A stretch of DNA of 64,000 nt, taken from Cubamyces lactineus. Taxonomy: Eukaryota > Basidiomycota > Agaricomycetes > Polyporales > Polyporaceae. The first letter of the stretch is position 1. Each line of letters starts with the position of its first letter. Positions 42,805-54,888 of the stretch are shown piece by piece. The position numbers and the translations under genes are program-made. The DNA lies in the NCBI GenBank assembly GCA_022376465.1, contig JACDTU010000017.1, positions 558,001 through 622,000 on the forward strand. The letters run 5' to 3'. The notes under the pieces were generated by a model. The model was not told the origin of the DNA. It did not search any database and saw only the letters and a program-made list of their open reading frames with translations.

Positions 42805-44335
42805 ATGGCGTCCTCTTCCTCTTCCCACCTCCCTCCCTCCGCCTACAATCCTCGCCGCCATGTTGGCGTGCATGCAGAACGCATCTCGGACGTCGCGAGC
42901 ACCGAGTTCCCTGGACACTATCCTGGAGAGGACCATAGCTGGAGTCTCGCGCGGTTCAAGGAGGTGAGTGCTCCTCGCGAATACTTCTCTACTCTCGCTT
43001 ACCGGACCGGACTCATTTTCAGAACTTGAAAGTCTCTGTGAAGCGACTCTCACAACGATCAATTGAGTTTGACCTCGTCGGCGTAGACGCGTCTATCGCG
43101 AACGCTTTCCGACGAATACTCATTGCGGAGGTATGTTGAGCTTCCGAATCCATACATGCACACCGCGCCTGACGGTAAATAGGTCCCCTCAATCGCCATA
43201 GAAGATGTCTTCGTATGGAACAACACGTCCGTTATCCATGACGAGGTTCTTGCGCAGCGCCTCGGACTCATCCCGCTGAACGTCGACCCTGCACTCTTCG
43301 AGTTCCGACTACCGGGAGACATTCCATACGATCGGAACACCCTTGTGTTCCAGTGCGTGCACATATAATTTAGATATGAGGAGGTGTGACTTATCAGTGT
43401 CTTTCAGACTCGACGTAGAGTGCTCGCGGAATAGGAAGGGGGAAATTGTAAACGAGTACGTGAAAAGTGGCGACCTGAAGTGGGTGCCACAAGGCGAGCA
43501 GGAGTCTGTCTTCGGCGATGTCGTTCCCGCTGCTACGAACAAGGTATGTGCAACTCCTATTGCACAGGCTTCTTGCATCTTACGATTCGCGTTCAGGACA
43601 TCGTTCTTGCAAAATTGCGACCAGGTCAGGTCATCAACATGGAGCTTCACGCGATCAAGGGCGTCGGAAAGGAGCACGCAAAATGGAGTCCAGTCGGTAC
43701 GTAAACGTCCCATGGTGTGCCTGACGCGCAGTGCGCTGACCTCGATGTGCAGCAACGGCGACGTACCGACTACACCCTCTGATCCTCCTTAACCCGTCAA
43801 AACCCGTCCCTCCACAGTTCGCACAAAAGTTCGCGTCGTGTTTTAGCCCAGGGGTCATCAAGGTCAGCCCTGACGGACAGGTGCGTGGTTTCCGACGTCC
43901 GCTTCCGCGTACCGCTTTTGAACCTCTTGCCCACTTTTGTATAGGTGTCAGTTGACGAGCGGCACCTGCGCAAGGAGACCATGTCTCGCGAAGTCCTCCG
44001 GCACAAGGAGTTCGAGGGTTGCGTAGAGCTTAAGCGCATCCGCGACTGGTTCATCTGTACGTTTTCCTTCCCCCCTTTTCTCTTTCCCGTCGCACCCACC
44101 ACATGGTCTCTGACCCCATCTTCGCTTTTCGTTTGCAGTCAGCGTTGAGTCCGAGGGCCCGTACACCCCCGAGTCGCTCTTCCCGGAATCGATCAAGGTC
44201 ATGCGGAGCAAGATCGCGTCGATACGCTCCGCGGCGGAGGCCCTCCTCGCGGACTCGCAGGACTTGGGCAGCGGCGCGGTCACTGCGGCTGCAGGGCCAG
44301 ACGCAGATGGGGACGTTGAGATGGTCTCGTCATGA
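42805..44335 (+). CDS. RPC40: RNA polymerases I and III subunit AC40 (RPAC1)
   Basis: ATG 42805 starts [18 protein letters not shown]. Eight exons give [64 protein letters not shown] and [17 protein letters not shown], then [87 protein letters not shown] and [22 protein letters not shown]. These are the alpha-like motifs of the shared Pol I/III subunit; it pairs with AC19 to nucleate enzyme assembly in the nucleus. The C-terminal acidic tail ends DGDVEMVSS. Length about 370 residues, close to the family norm. Symbol by yeast usage. Confidence 0.92.
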
Positions 44336-44740
44336 GGCTGCTGTCGTGGGGGTGGTCTAGCACCCGCTGTGTATCTTGACGAGGTGTGAGCTGTTTCTAA
44401 TAGAATAATGGCGATCGGGTTCTACGACGACGAGTCGCGCGGGTCCGTATGCGTGGGTTAGATGAGGTAAGGTATCTGGGTGGGAGGTGATGTAAAGGTA
44501 CGCATCCAATGCTAAAGTAAGAATAAGCGATAGTATGTAAGACGGAGGAAGGCGGGATCTGGCAGGTATGTTTGCGCATGCTCTGCTCGTGCGCGCGCCA
44601 CGGACAAAGACGAATTCAAGACGGTGTAGAGACAGTCGAACCCATGGGGTGTCGGAAAGATGGTATGTCCAGACAAGAAACGGAAGCTTGTATCAAGCAG
44701 GCAATAAAGGCAGAAGAGAGTAAGGTAACCATACTCCCGG
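44336..44740. other. Convergent 3' intergenic region
   Basis: Between the convergent RPAC1 and CFEM genes. Nothing recognised. Confidence 0.4.
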
Positions 44741-46530
44741 TCAATATGCCACCGCAAAAGTCTCAATCGTGCGCGCGAAAGGCGTCTCCTGGAGGCCCCG
44801 ACGCGCTACCTCCACGCCGCCCCTAGGCACATACGCCACGCACGGCGACTGCACATGGCTAGTGCCATTGCCATTACCTTCCCCACCTCGGGGAACGGCG
44901 AGCATCTCCACCGACATCCCCGACTCGCTGTTCGCGCCCCTCTGCGCACGGCGCGAGAGGTCAGATAGGTCCGAGACGGACGCGGCCGCCGCTGCTGCTA
45001 CGAGCCCGGGCGGAAGACGGTGCGCGGGTGCAGCGTGCATCTCCATGGGCTGAGACAACACGGACTCGCTGGGCGTACCGTTCTGCGCGCGACGCGAGAG
45101 GGGAGAGAGAGAAGAGAGAGAAGAGAGGGACGGCGCGGTGGCGTGTCCGGGGCCCAGCTCGGGCGGGGCTGGGGGCCCGCAGATGTGGAGGACGTGCGAG
45201 GGGGAAAAGAGCGCGGAGAGGGGGAGGGAGCACCGGCTCTGGGCAGCGGGCGCTGCGAGCGTCGCGGTGTACTTCGTCGAGGCTCCGTCGTCCTGGCATC
45301 GAGATGTGTTGGCGGACGGGCGACGGGATTTGCACTCGGGTTGGTGGTGTTCTGGCGAGGCGCCGCCGTGTGCGCCGTCACGGCCCGCGTCGCTTCGGCG
45401 GTCCCCGTCGAAGGAAGTGCTTGCACTGCGGAGGAGCAGGAAGGGCTCGAGGCGCGAGGGCGTGCGCGCGCGATGCCGGCGGTAGCGGCGGATGCATAGG
45501 ACGAGGGCTGCTACGAGCCCAATGAAGAGGAGAGAGCCGAGGAGAGAGGACACGACGATCATCGCGGTCCGAGGATGATGGTTGGAGTCGTGCCCCGAGG
45601 AGGCAGTAGCGTTGGGACTCGGGGATACCGATGTTGTCGATGGATGAGCAGGAAGGGAAGACGAGGGTTCCTCCGTGGGTCCGGGCGCGGATACTGTTGT
45701 ATTTGCAGTGTGTCCCGTAGTGTTCGTGATGGGGTGCCCAGGCGCCTTTGAAGAGGTCGAGGTGATCGATTCGGTCGAGTTAGACTGAAAGGTCACGCTG
45801 CAGGTCCCGGGTCCTGAGGCGGCGCCGGTGGGTGAGGGAGACCACGTCGTCGTAGGAGAGTTGGCGTTAGGGGAGGTAGTGGAGGCTGAATGAGGCCAAC
45901 TCCATGGCGGTAGTGTCTGGCTGATGATGCTGGCCCCTGTAGGCACAAGCCCTGTATTCTCGCTCGCTACAAGACCGAAGGGATGGATGGTTATAGGTGA
46001 ATAAAGCGTATGTTAGAGCAAGAACGGACAGCACAGAGAGAGGGTTTTGCTATCTAGTAACGACGGACGTCGTGACTTACAAGAGTCACTGGCCCTTTGA
46101 GGAGGGCACCGAGTCAGATAGGCGTTCAGAGCATCGTCGTCGTTTTGGGTACAATAAACGTTGACGCACAGCAGCGCTGCATCCTGGGCAACCGTGCTCC
46201 CACATAGGCAGGTCAGTTCGGGAGTGCTAGTGTAAAAAGGGGAGCTCGTATTAGCACAGCGTCCACCTCAATGACATGCTGACAATATACGCACCTATCG
46301 GTGCATGTGCTGAATTCATAGACTGTCTCGATGCATCCCCAGACACAATTCGAGAGGGTCCCTCCGATTTCAGGTGCCCTTTTCGTGTGACTTTCTCCCT
46401 GCTTCCTATTTGTGAGGCGTCAGCGACCGTTACCCAGGACGACATCTTCAGGACTTATCGCATTTACCCCGCTGGCCATGTCCACATCAACGCTGACCTG
46501 TACCAAGAACACACGATTAGGCTGTAGTGT
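44741..46530 (-). CDS. CFEM-domain single-pass membrane protein (third CFEM gene)
   Basis: Three exons rebuild a CFEM domain: NCVWGCIETVYEFSTCTD (about 46350-46295); then STPELTCLCGSTVAQDAALLCVNVYC and ALNAYLTRC (about 46225-46080); then SENTGLVPTGASIISQ into the long last exon. All eight cysteines are present in the right order. A Ser/Thr/Pro stalk is followed by a membrane helix (AMIVVSSLLGSLLFIGLVAALVLCI) with an RRYRRHRAR stop-transfer run. A cytoplasmic tail of about 240 residues follows, with two similar SLS..LSRRAQ.G..SES segments. Stop at 44743-44741. The first exon with the signal peptide was not resolved, so the 5' end given is approximate. Confidence 0.75.
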
Positions 46531-48474
46531 ATAGGCGCAGAGTTATCGCTGAGTACGTTCGAGGGCTATTTCGTGGTAGCTGGGATCGACGGACACGGTC
46601 ATATAGCGCGAGCTCGTCTCGTGGATCTCAGTATTCGCCGCGAGTCAGATATGCTGGCTGTTCCGCACGGCCATACGTGTTACGGGCCTGTCTATGTAAG
46701 ATTGACCGTTCACACGTGGACAGAAGGAGGGCGCATATAGGGTACCTGGAGGGAGAAGGACTGTATTTGGCCTACAACTGAGCTCGACTTGTATCGTCGA
46801 AGAAAGTACCTGAGGTGCCGGAGACGCTTCTCGCCTCGCTTGGTTGCGAGCGCCAAGCGCCGTCTCGAGGCACATAGGATCCGCTGTGGTGCAGAAGGTG
46901 CAACATGCTACTTCACGGCTGGTGGTTGTATTGGACAGGTCGAAGACGCCTTCGGTGGATACGGAAGTCTGCTGCTGCGAGATGCCATCCGCCCACGTTG
47001 TCGCGGCGGCCGCGACCCCATCTGATAGAGATTCGAAGTCGCTGAGGGGGCTCGGTTCGCATACTGCCTCGCGAGTCCTCGTACGAGAGACCCTATAGAG
47101 TATGAATCCTGGCGGTTTCCTTGCTAATGTATCACTATACAGATGAGCGAGCAACTTCTCTACGCTGAACTGCATGATGGACCTCACCGGGAGTCACTGC
47201 CTCAGTGTCCGAGTCCAGGTGGTACTGGCAACTACCGCCATAATCCCAGACGTGGTCGACTTGGATGCAAATCATTACCTTTGACGCAAATCAGTAAATC
47301 GTTGCTGAGCGCTGTATTGCATGGTGACCGGTCGGGTACGTGTACGAGGACTGGCTGTCTTTCCCGTTGTGGATGCCATGTCGGATGTCGGTCTCAGTAC
47401 CGAATGCCGTGGATGCTGTTACAAGAAGAAACTCAAAGCTGTACCGGCCGCAATATTAGCGAGCAACGAGACTGGTCAGGGACAAAGCCAGGTTTTGTGC
47501 TGCATCCTCTGTAAGTCGGGCTCCATGCCTAGTGATCGAATCAACCCATGACCAGGATATCTTTTCTCATAGTTCGCAAGCCGTTATGTGAAAAGAGGGA
47601 CACCTTCAGTAGACAGAACACAGTATATGTATACCTAGTTCCAACTTCGTTGTATACAATGACGTTTCCAGCGGAGATGCGGGTCGGAGGTTGATTGGCT
47701 GGCACATCGGACCTCGAAGCCCTGGGGCGGACTTGAGCGGTGCCCGAATCGCCAGCCTCATTGTGCGTCTCCTTGTTGATTGACTATCAACTTATGAGAA
47801 TGGCTAGGCTATGAACGGTTTACTCTGCTCTTCCTCCTTGAATCACGCAGTGGTGGCAACATAGAGTCTTCGCGACATCGCTGGGGGTTGCAGTCAAAGG
47901 AGGTCTCCTTTGGTATTTGGATGGCGCTGATCATATATAAAGACACTATAGCCACGCATAGCGTGAGACTCTGCATTCTGACCACGCATCCTTACAACTT
48001 CACGGCCGCGTACTCGAGGAGACGAACAAGTCTGATCTCCATTTCATAAAGGTGTCACACCCTCTGTCAAGGCTTCATATGGCAAGCTGGCAAAGACGAG
48101 TCTGTGTCACTGCCGTATTCATGCCATCGGAAGTCTTGAGAGGGTATAACGCAGAGGGACGCACTCGATGCCCATGTGAGTTAACGTTATAGCTTGTGTT
48201 TGTCCGTCTGCCAGAGATTGATGATGACATTGCATACTGTTATAGTGATTGAGGAAGATTATATCCCTCGTCCGGGCGTCTGCTAGTAACGCTCGGGGAA
48301 GGCAATCACCATATCCAGATAGCAAGGCGGCCTTGGACGCGTTGCCACCTCGTTATGTTCTTCCCTGACCGATCCGCCACGTTTATTATTGAACCTTATA
48401 CAGCCAGCCCTATAAGATGCTAGACGGAGACCTTTCGCTCCTGGCCTGTCTTCCTCTTGCCCCCACGAGCCGCC
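46531..48474. other. Long intergenic region, no firm gene
   Basis: A minus-strand open frame of 180 codons (47187-46645) has two cysteine-containing stretches (REVACCTFCTTADPMC, APSFCPRVNGQSY) but no family I recognise and a poor start. It may be noise or part of an unresolved secreted protein. A TATATAAAGAC sequence lies at about 47934. Otherwise nothing seen. Confidence 0.3.
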
Positions 48475-51469
48475 ATGCCCACACTCGGCACCCAGGATCT
48501 TGTCCCCGGCCTGCCGAAGACGCTGCGCTATCGCCGCTTGAACTTCGATAGCTGCAGCGGCCTAGGGGCCATTCTTGCCTTGGGCCAAGGGCCTGAGGTG
48601 AAGCCAGTGGGCGTGTCGATGCGGCTGTCGGGCAAGGGCGCTATCACTGCCGTCGCGCTCGCGACTGAGACGACCGTCGTCCAACTCAATATGGAAGGTA
48701 CTTCTTATGAACCCAGCGCACAACCAGGTCCGAGCAACAGCTCCACCAACGGACTAGCAGCGTTACTTGGTCGATGGGACTGTCTTCTAGCAGGTATCGG
48801 TATGCCTCGGATTGTCCTTCTACTTCGTCACCAGCTTCAGGCCGATGGTCATGCTATCGACCTACCTCTTTTGCACAAAACGTTAGTGGAGAAGGGTGTG
48901 CCCTCTCCAGGTATACTGGCGAAGAAACTGCTTGGACAGAATGCGCTTGAGTTCAAAATCAATGCTTTGTGGTATCGCGACACCAACGATGCCATCTGTC
49001 TTCGGGCTTGGCTGAGCGCATGGTGCGTGGTGCTGTGTACGTTTACAAGCTGCGGCGTATACTCACTGACATCGCATATCCACCTCCTAGCATCGCTTCC
49101 AAGTCCAGAGACAAGATTTCGGCGTCACTCAAGCTGCGTACCCACCATCTTACAGCGCCTCATCTCCATTGCCTTGCCGTCGTCGTCATGAACGTTGAGT
49201 TGCTAGAAGCCATGAAGCCAACTCAGATGCAAAACGAGTTCAAGAACGTCTCAATCGGGAAGGGTGGGGATATCAGCTTGATCAACTCTCGCTTCAAGTC
49301 GCGTGTACGCAAGAGCGGACAGGCAAGTCTTCCCTATGTTAGTCAAACCGTGAACCAACCCTGACCCGAAATATAATCACCAGACTCGGGTAGAGTTCAA
49401 CGGTGGGAAAATGTTCGCAAGACCCGTAGGGGCGAAGGGAAAATGTACAACATTGGTCATCTCGGGAGGTCGTGTCCGCCCGAAAGATATTACGCAAATC
49501 CGCGTTCTCGGTCGCGAGGAGGCAACCTGTGCGGAGCTCGCGCGCGACTTCTTCATCACGCAGATCCTACAGGGGGAGATAATCCTAGATGTGTCGCCCT
49601 TCGTCCGCATGCTGTGGTTTCCACCACGTCAGAAGAGCAAGAAGCGGGCGAGGAAACCGGCAACTGACGAGCAGTTTGCCGAGCTCAATGACTCGCAGCG
49701 TCTAGTAGCGGCTGCTATGATAGCGGACGGAGAGCCCTTGGTGATAGCTCATGGTACGCAGCTACCTCCTTTTGTTTTTGTTATGTTCTGCCAGTCTGAT
49801 CGGTGAGACACAGGCCCTCCCGGTACCGGAAAGACGTCCACCATTGCAGCTGCGCTCAAATTCTGGCAAGATGCTAAGCAGCCAGTATGGGTAGTCGCCC
49901 AGTCAAACGTAGGCGTCAAGAACATCGCGAGGAGCATCGTAAAGCGTGACATCGACTTCCGACTCGTCGTGTCCATAGAGTTCCACTTCGAATGGTAGTC
50001 TTTGTTTTCCTCGTGAAGATCATCTCCTGACCGAGGCGCGTTTGAAGGCATGAACACCTGTACGAAACTGTCCAAGACAAGATGATCCGTTCGGACGAGC
50101 TGAGCTGCATCAACTTCGACCCCGTACACCGTATCGGAAAGGCAAAGATAGTTTTGTCGACGCTATCTATGCTCTCAAATCCCCTGATGGTCATGTCTGG
50201 GGTCTTTGCACATTGTCCGGTGCAGTATCTGATCGTGGACGAGGCCTCGCAGATAGACACCACGGAGTTCATGGTACGTTCGAATGCTAGACTGATCATT
50301 CGTTAGGAGCTGCCGTTCTCATGCAAACACAGCATCTGTTCGATAAATTCGACAAGCTCGACAGATTGCGCAAGGTTTGCATGTTCGGCGATCCGGAACA
50401 ACGTAAGTCCCGCCATTCTCGCTGTACCACCATTCGTTTCGCTGATAGCGTCCCGCAGTCCCGCCGTATGGAAAGGAGAAGGCAAAGAAGATGAAGACCA
50501 TCTTTGACTTCCCACACCTGAAGAGCTCTTCGTACTTCTTAGACACACAATGTATGCACGCTCCTCCAGTGTCGTCTTCCAGCACTGACATAGACTTGCG
50601 CATTTCGTTCCAGATCGGATGCCTGTTCCGCTGGGGCAGTTCATATCCAAGGAGATGTACAAGTCGAAGCTCAAGTCTATGCACGACATCAAAACACTAC
50701 AATGCATTCGAGCAATTGATGTACGCAAGGGCGAAGTCGAGATGGTCGGGTCGAGCTCGAAGGTGAGCGGCTCGTCCGCGCTGCTAGGGCTACTACCAGT
50801 TACCCATCGTTTCGCGACCTAGAACGTGGAGGAAGCTCGTACGGTCGTAAACCTCGTCAAGCATTACTACCGCAAACTGAAGGGCGACTACTGCATCATC
50901 ACACCGTATGACGCTCAGCGTGGCGCAATCACGGACCTTCTGAAAGCCGCAAACCTCCCCTCTGACAATGTTTTCAATGTCGACAGCTTCCAAGGTACGT
51001 CCCCAAACCAACTATCCTCATCTCACACCTTCGGTCCCTAATCTCGTATGATGCCATATTGTCGCGCCCTGGTAGGCCACGAAGCACACTACGTGATCAT
51101 CTCAGTGGTGAAGACGACGAAGCCCGGGTTCCTAGACTTCGCGAACCGGGTGAATGTCATGCTCACCGGTGCCAGAAGGGCATGGTGATCGTCACTCAGC
51201 GAGCCTTCATCGACGGTGGTGGGAGGAACACGCTTGTTGGCAAGCTGGTCAAAGAATGGGAGAAAGCGACGGGTGCGGCTGGAGGTCCAGGCGTGTGGGC
51301 CGACGCGATGGAGGTCGTGGATGGGAGGGCGGATATGCCTGGGGCTCCGGGGAGAGGGCACGCAGTGTACACGAGTGGGGTTGGCGGTGCTGCTACCTCT
51401 TGCGCGAAGACGCAAGGTCCTGCGGGGTCGAGCGGGGGTAGGCGAACGATCGTGCGGATAAGGGCATGA
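48475..51469 (+). CDS. Upf1-like SF1 helicase paralogue, frameshifted in motif VI
   Basis: ATG 48475 starts MPTLGTQDLVPGLP. Same layout and intron positions as the 11851-15297 gene: exonuclease-like N-terminus (VGVSMRLS, GIGMPRIVLLL, CLRAWLSA), then G-PPGTGKTST (49820), VVAQSNVGVKN, DEASQ (50243), GDPEQ, an intron within QYRMPVPLGQF, ITPYDAQRG, VDSFQG and HYVIISVVKTTKPGFLDFANRVNVMLT. There the genes part: the paralogue has CTCACCCGGTGC, this one CTCACCGGTGC (51162-51172). One C is missing, so the frame ends at GARRAW-TGA instead of reading CQKGMVIVTQRAF, which stays open to 51469. Motif VI Arg and the last 100 residues are lost unless the base is a sequencing error. It lacks the other gene's long Ser/Pro tail. 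Confidence 0.8.
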
Positions 51470-51725
51470 ACAGGTTCGAGAATCGTCACGCCGGCGCGCA
51501 TGCTTTGTAGATATCTCTCGGCGGTAGATCATTCTTGTCTCGGTGCGTTTGTTTTGCTTTCTTGACACGTTGATTGTGTACTACTATATCAGTGGCTCAA
51601 TGTTCTCATCCTCTCGTACTAGACGCGCTGACACGTTCCGATTGTATTTTCTTGTAGCTTTCACAACGTTGCCTGTGCAACATACAGTGCTGTGTCTTTT
51701 GTGATACTAGGGCCACGGCACGCCC

Positions 51726-53937
51726 TCATGCCGACGGGACCCACTCCGCGATCCACTCCTGCATGTACTGCAGCGCAGTGTCCTGCACGCTTTTAATCTT
51801 GCTGCTCGCGGCGCCCTCGCGGATGAGCATGTCCGAGCAGTGGAAGCCGTCCGCAAGCAGGTGCGGCTGCGCGTCCGAGCCAGCGTTCGGCGAGCCGTCC
51901 GCAGCGACGGTGGCCTCTCGCCACGGGTCGTCTGTAATATGGAATGTGGTGGTTAATCGTACTGTATACGGTGATAAGTAGGCAGTGGGCGATGCGTTGT
52001 ACTTACTGACGCCATTGGCGAAGATCAAGCGCTCGGTGGTCGTGCTCCACCCTTGGTACGCGCCGTTAACGCCTCGCGCGTTCGGAACCTCGATGGCGGT
52101 AGTCGTGTTCGTCGGGAAGGCCCCGGGGAAGCGGTAGCCGCATTGTCGCTGCGATCCATTTTAGTCAGTTCACGTTGTTCTAGCCGCGAGTGTCCTTGAC
52201 TTTCGGAGAATAGTAGTACTGCGTACCTGCCAGTACGCTGGGGTGACGACGCGAGAGGTGATGGTGGGCTGGTTGGCGGGCGCCCCATCGAAGTCGAAGC
52301 CGAACTCGTTGCAGCTGCGAGGGGCGTGCGTGTTGAGTACGTAGGTTCAAGACTAGGGAGAATCGAGGAAAGGCACGTACAGAAGCCATTGCCAGGACCG
52401 CTGGGCGTTGTCGAGGTAAGTGTAGCTCCAGAACGGGTTCGTCGCATCGTACGTCCCGAGGCATGTCCTGACATGCTGTTGTCAGTGCGATTACATACAA
52501 TATCCTCTCAGGCCACTCACTCTACATCGTCGCTTCCGCAAACTGACATTGATCAATTCATGAACAGTACGTAGGAAATCGTCGAAGCGCTTACTTTGTT
52601 GGTAATACGAAGACTTCCAGTAGTTGCCCCACGCTTGCAAGGCGTTATCCAGGCCCCACCCAGATGGACCCGCGCTAACCCCGTTCTTCACCTCCAGGAC
52701 GTCACAGAAGTGGTAGAAGTCGGCTCCGGGACCGCTATCCGGCTGCATGTCCTGCCAGCCGAACAGATTCTCTTGCACTACAGGTGGTTTCGCGGTCAGT
52801 CCTACGGAATCCCCGGATGCTTGAGAAAGGCTTACAGGCGGCCGCGAAGTCGTCGTTGTGAGAGAGGCCTTGTAGTCCAAAGGTGCTCTTGAGCGTGTTG
52901 ATCTGGGTACTGTCATTGGAGGCAATGACGGAGTCAACGTGCGCAATGACAGCCTCGATATCCGCCGAGCAGTTTGCTGGCATAGCTTGGCGAATGGGTT
53001 CGAAGTAGCCCCAGAAGTCGCTGCAAGAGATGTGAGCGTCGATGCCGATACACTTTGCTGAGAACATACACAATGGCTTGGACTACGGCGGAAGATGCGT
53101 ATCCCGCGTAGAATGACTGGGGATGACTGAATAGAATCACGTCTCATCAGCGTCAATGTGATTGACCAAATGTGGGTAGGAGCATACTTGTTCATAGCAT
53201 AGCTAACCAACGCGCCGCCGTAGCTGCCGCCTACGAGGATCCAGGGCGCCTTCCCGGGAGCGAGCTGATCGCCTCCAGGCATAGGCAGCTGGACATTTTG
53301 AGCGAAGTAAGCGAGATCGTCGATGGCCTGTTGGACTGTGTGCACGCTGAAGCTTTGCACGGAGAGGTCGGGGTACGGGTTCGAGCTTCCGAAGAAGCGG
53401 TGCTCGAGGATCACCGTAGAACCATTGAGTTCCTGAGCGATCCGCCCGTTTATCGTCGAATTGGTGAGATACGAGGTGTAAGCTGCATGTCCCGGCGGAA
53501 TGGTCACATGAGGGCCTGACTATCTCCGGAGTAAGCGTGGACTTACTTGAAGCGTCGACTTCTCCCGGAGTCATGAGTATTATTGGACCACCTGAGGAAG
53601 ATGACATCAGTACACGAACGAGTGCTGCTATGTACAAATATATGGCTACGTCAAGCGTACCAGGTTCGTAGAATTCGTATGTGTGCCAGTAGCGTTGCTT
53701 GAATGTCCCCAGGCTCGGGTTATTGTGGTCAATGAGCTGCTCAAAGTAGTAGCTGTAGCTGTAGGGGGGAAGCTGGGTGCCATTGCGACTGGTAACAGGG
53801 AGCTCTTCCGAGGGCAACTCGATGCGCGGGAGACTGGGCCTTGGCGGTCCCACTCTTGGGCCCGTCGCACGCGCAGGACGAGCGACGGCGGAAGAAACAG
53901 CCAGTAATGTGGGTAGAAGCAACTGAGCAAGCCGCAT
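51726..53937 (-). CDS. Secreted serine peptidase, family S28
   Basis: ATG 53937 gives MRLAQLLLPTLLAVSSAVARP, a signal peptide. Exons then encode YSYSYYFEQLIDHNNPSLGTFKQRYW, GPIILMTPGE, NGSTVILEHRFFGSSNPYPDLS, WILVGGSYGGALVSYAMNK (nucleophile Ser in GGSYGG), HPQSFYAGYASSAVVQAIV, DFWGYFEPIR, LYTYLDNAQRSWQWLLCNEFG-type sequence, RQCGYRFPG, DDPWREATV (acid region) and LLADGFHCSDM (His). This follows the prolyl-Xaa carboxypeptidase / dipeptidyl-peptidase II family in order. About nine introns; several N-glycosylation sequons (NSTI, NGST). Stop TGA at 51728-51726. Likely extracellular or vacuolar protein breakdown, cutting after proline. Confidence 0.88.
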
Positions 53938-54888
53938 CGTAGGCAGGAGGAGAGGGACTCAATGGATGGTGTGTCCTGACATTGTGCCTCACCAGAGACC
54001 ACGTTCATATAGCGTGGAGTGGCCCGTTCAGGAGAAGCAGATACAACAGGCGTACATCGTTCTGGATGTGCGAGCATGCGGTCTTTCGACATACGTCTGA
54101 TGGCATGTGCCTTGACACGTAAGATAAGAGCGAGCGTTTAGGCGGATTTACGGCGATGGAGGGTCATGCTCGAGCGCAGTGCCGGAACGAAGACCCATAT
54201 ACTGCAGTCGTCCACCTCAGACAGGGAGGGCGGATGTGATTACTTGGATTTCTACCTTCGCTGCCAGCGTTACATTGGCAGCAGAAGGCTTGAAGAAGTA
54301 CTGGTCTTGTGACGGAAGTAGTCATCCGCTCCACTGAAGTGATTTCTCCGAGTCCCCGAGGACAGTGCACGAAGTCATACGTCAATGATCGAGGCACAGA
54401 AGGCCCCTCGGCATGTTATCAGGGCGTTACCAATGAACTCTGCAGTAATATGCAGGATATCACATTCAGCCGGAGGGCAGCTTTTATGAGGAGCTTGGAA
54501 TGGAATACGCACCCCTTTGAAACGTCTTGCCACGTCAATACGACGTAGATATCGAGCATTGTAGCTCGCTGAGGGGCATAGCATCGCTGAATAGGATGAT
54601 GCGCGTTTCTAGCGAGCGTAAGATCGAGAAATGAACAAGGCCTTGGAGGGTCATGGTCATGCAAGTTATGCGGGACCGAGATGTTTCCGATTGAGGCCGT
54701 CGCCTTCTGATCCTAATAAGTACAAACAAACATTCACCGCGAGCGCTTGCAACTTCAGCCACTCGTACTATTTCAATGCAGCTGTATCTATCAGCTGACA
54801 TCATCTTATAAATAGACAAGATGGACCCACCGCCCAACGAAGTGTACTATATCATCGAAAGGGCTGTCCTTCAAGTTCAACGTCGTCC
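53938..54888. other. Intergenic region
   Basis: Upstream of the S28 gene and downstream of the RdRP-helicase stop. Frames up to 100 codons show no recognisable content. Confidence 0.35.

Noticed and set aside
46645..47187. Minus-strand open frame of 180 codons with several cysteines
   Set aside because: No recognisable domain, weak start, no splice partners found. Left as part of an unassigned region.
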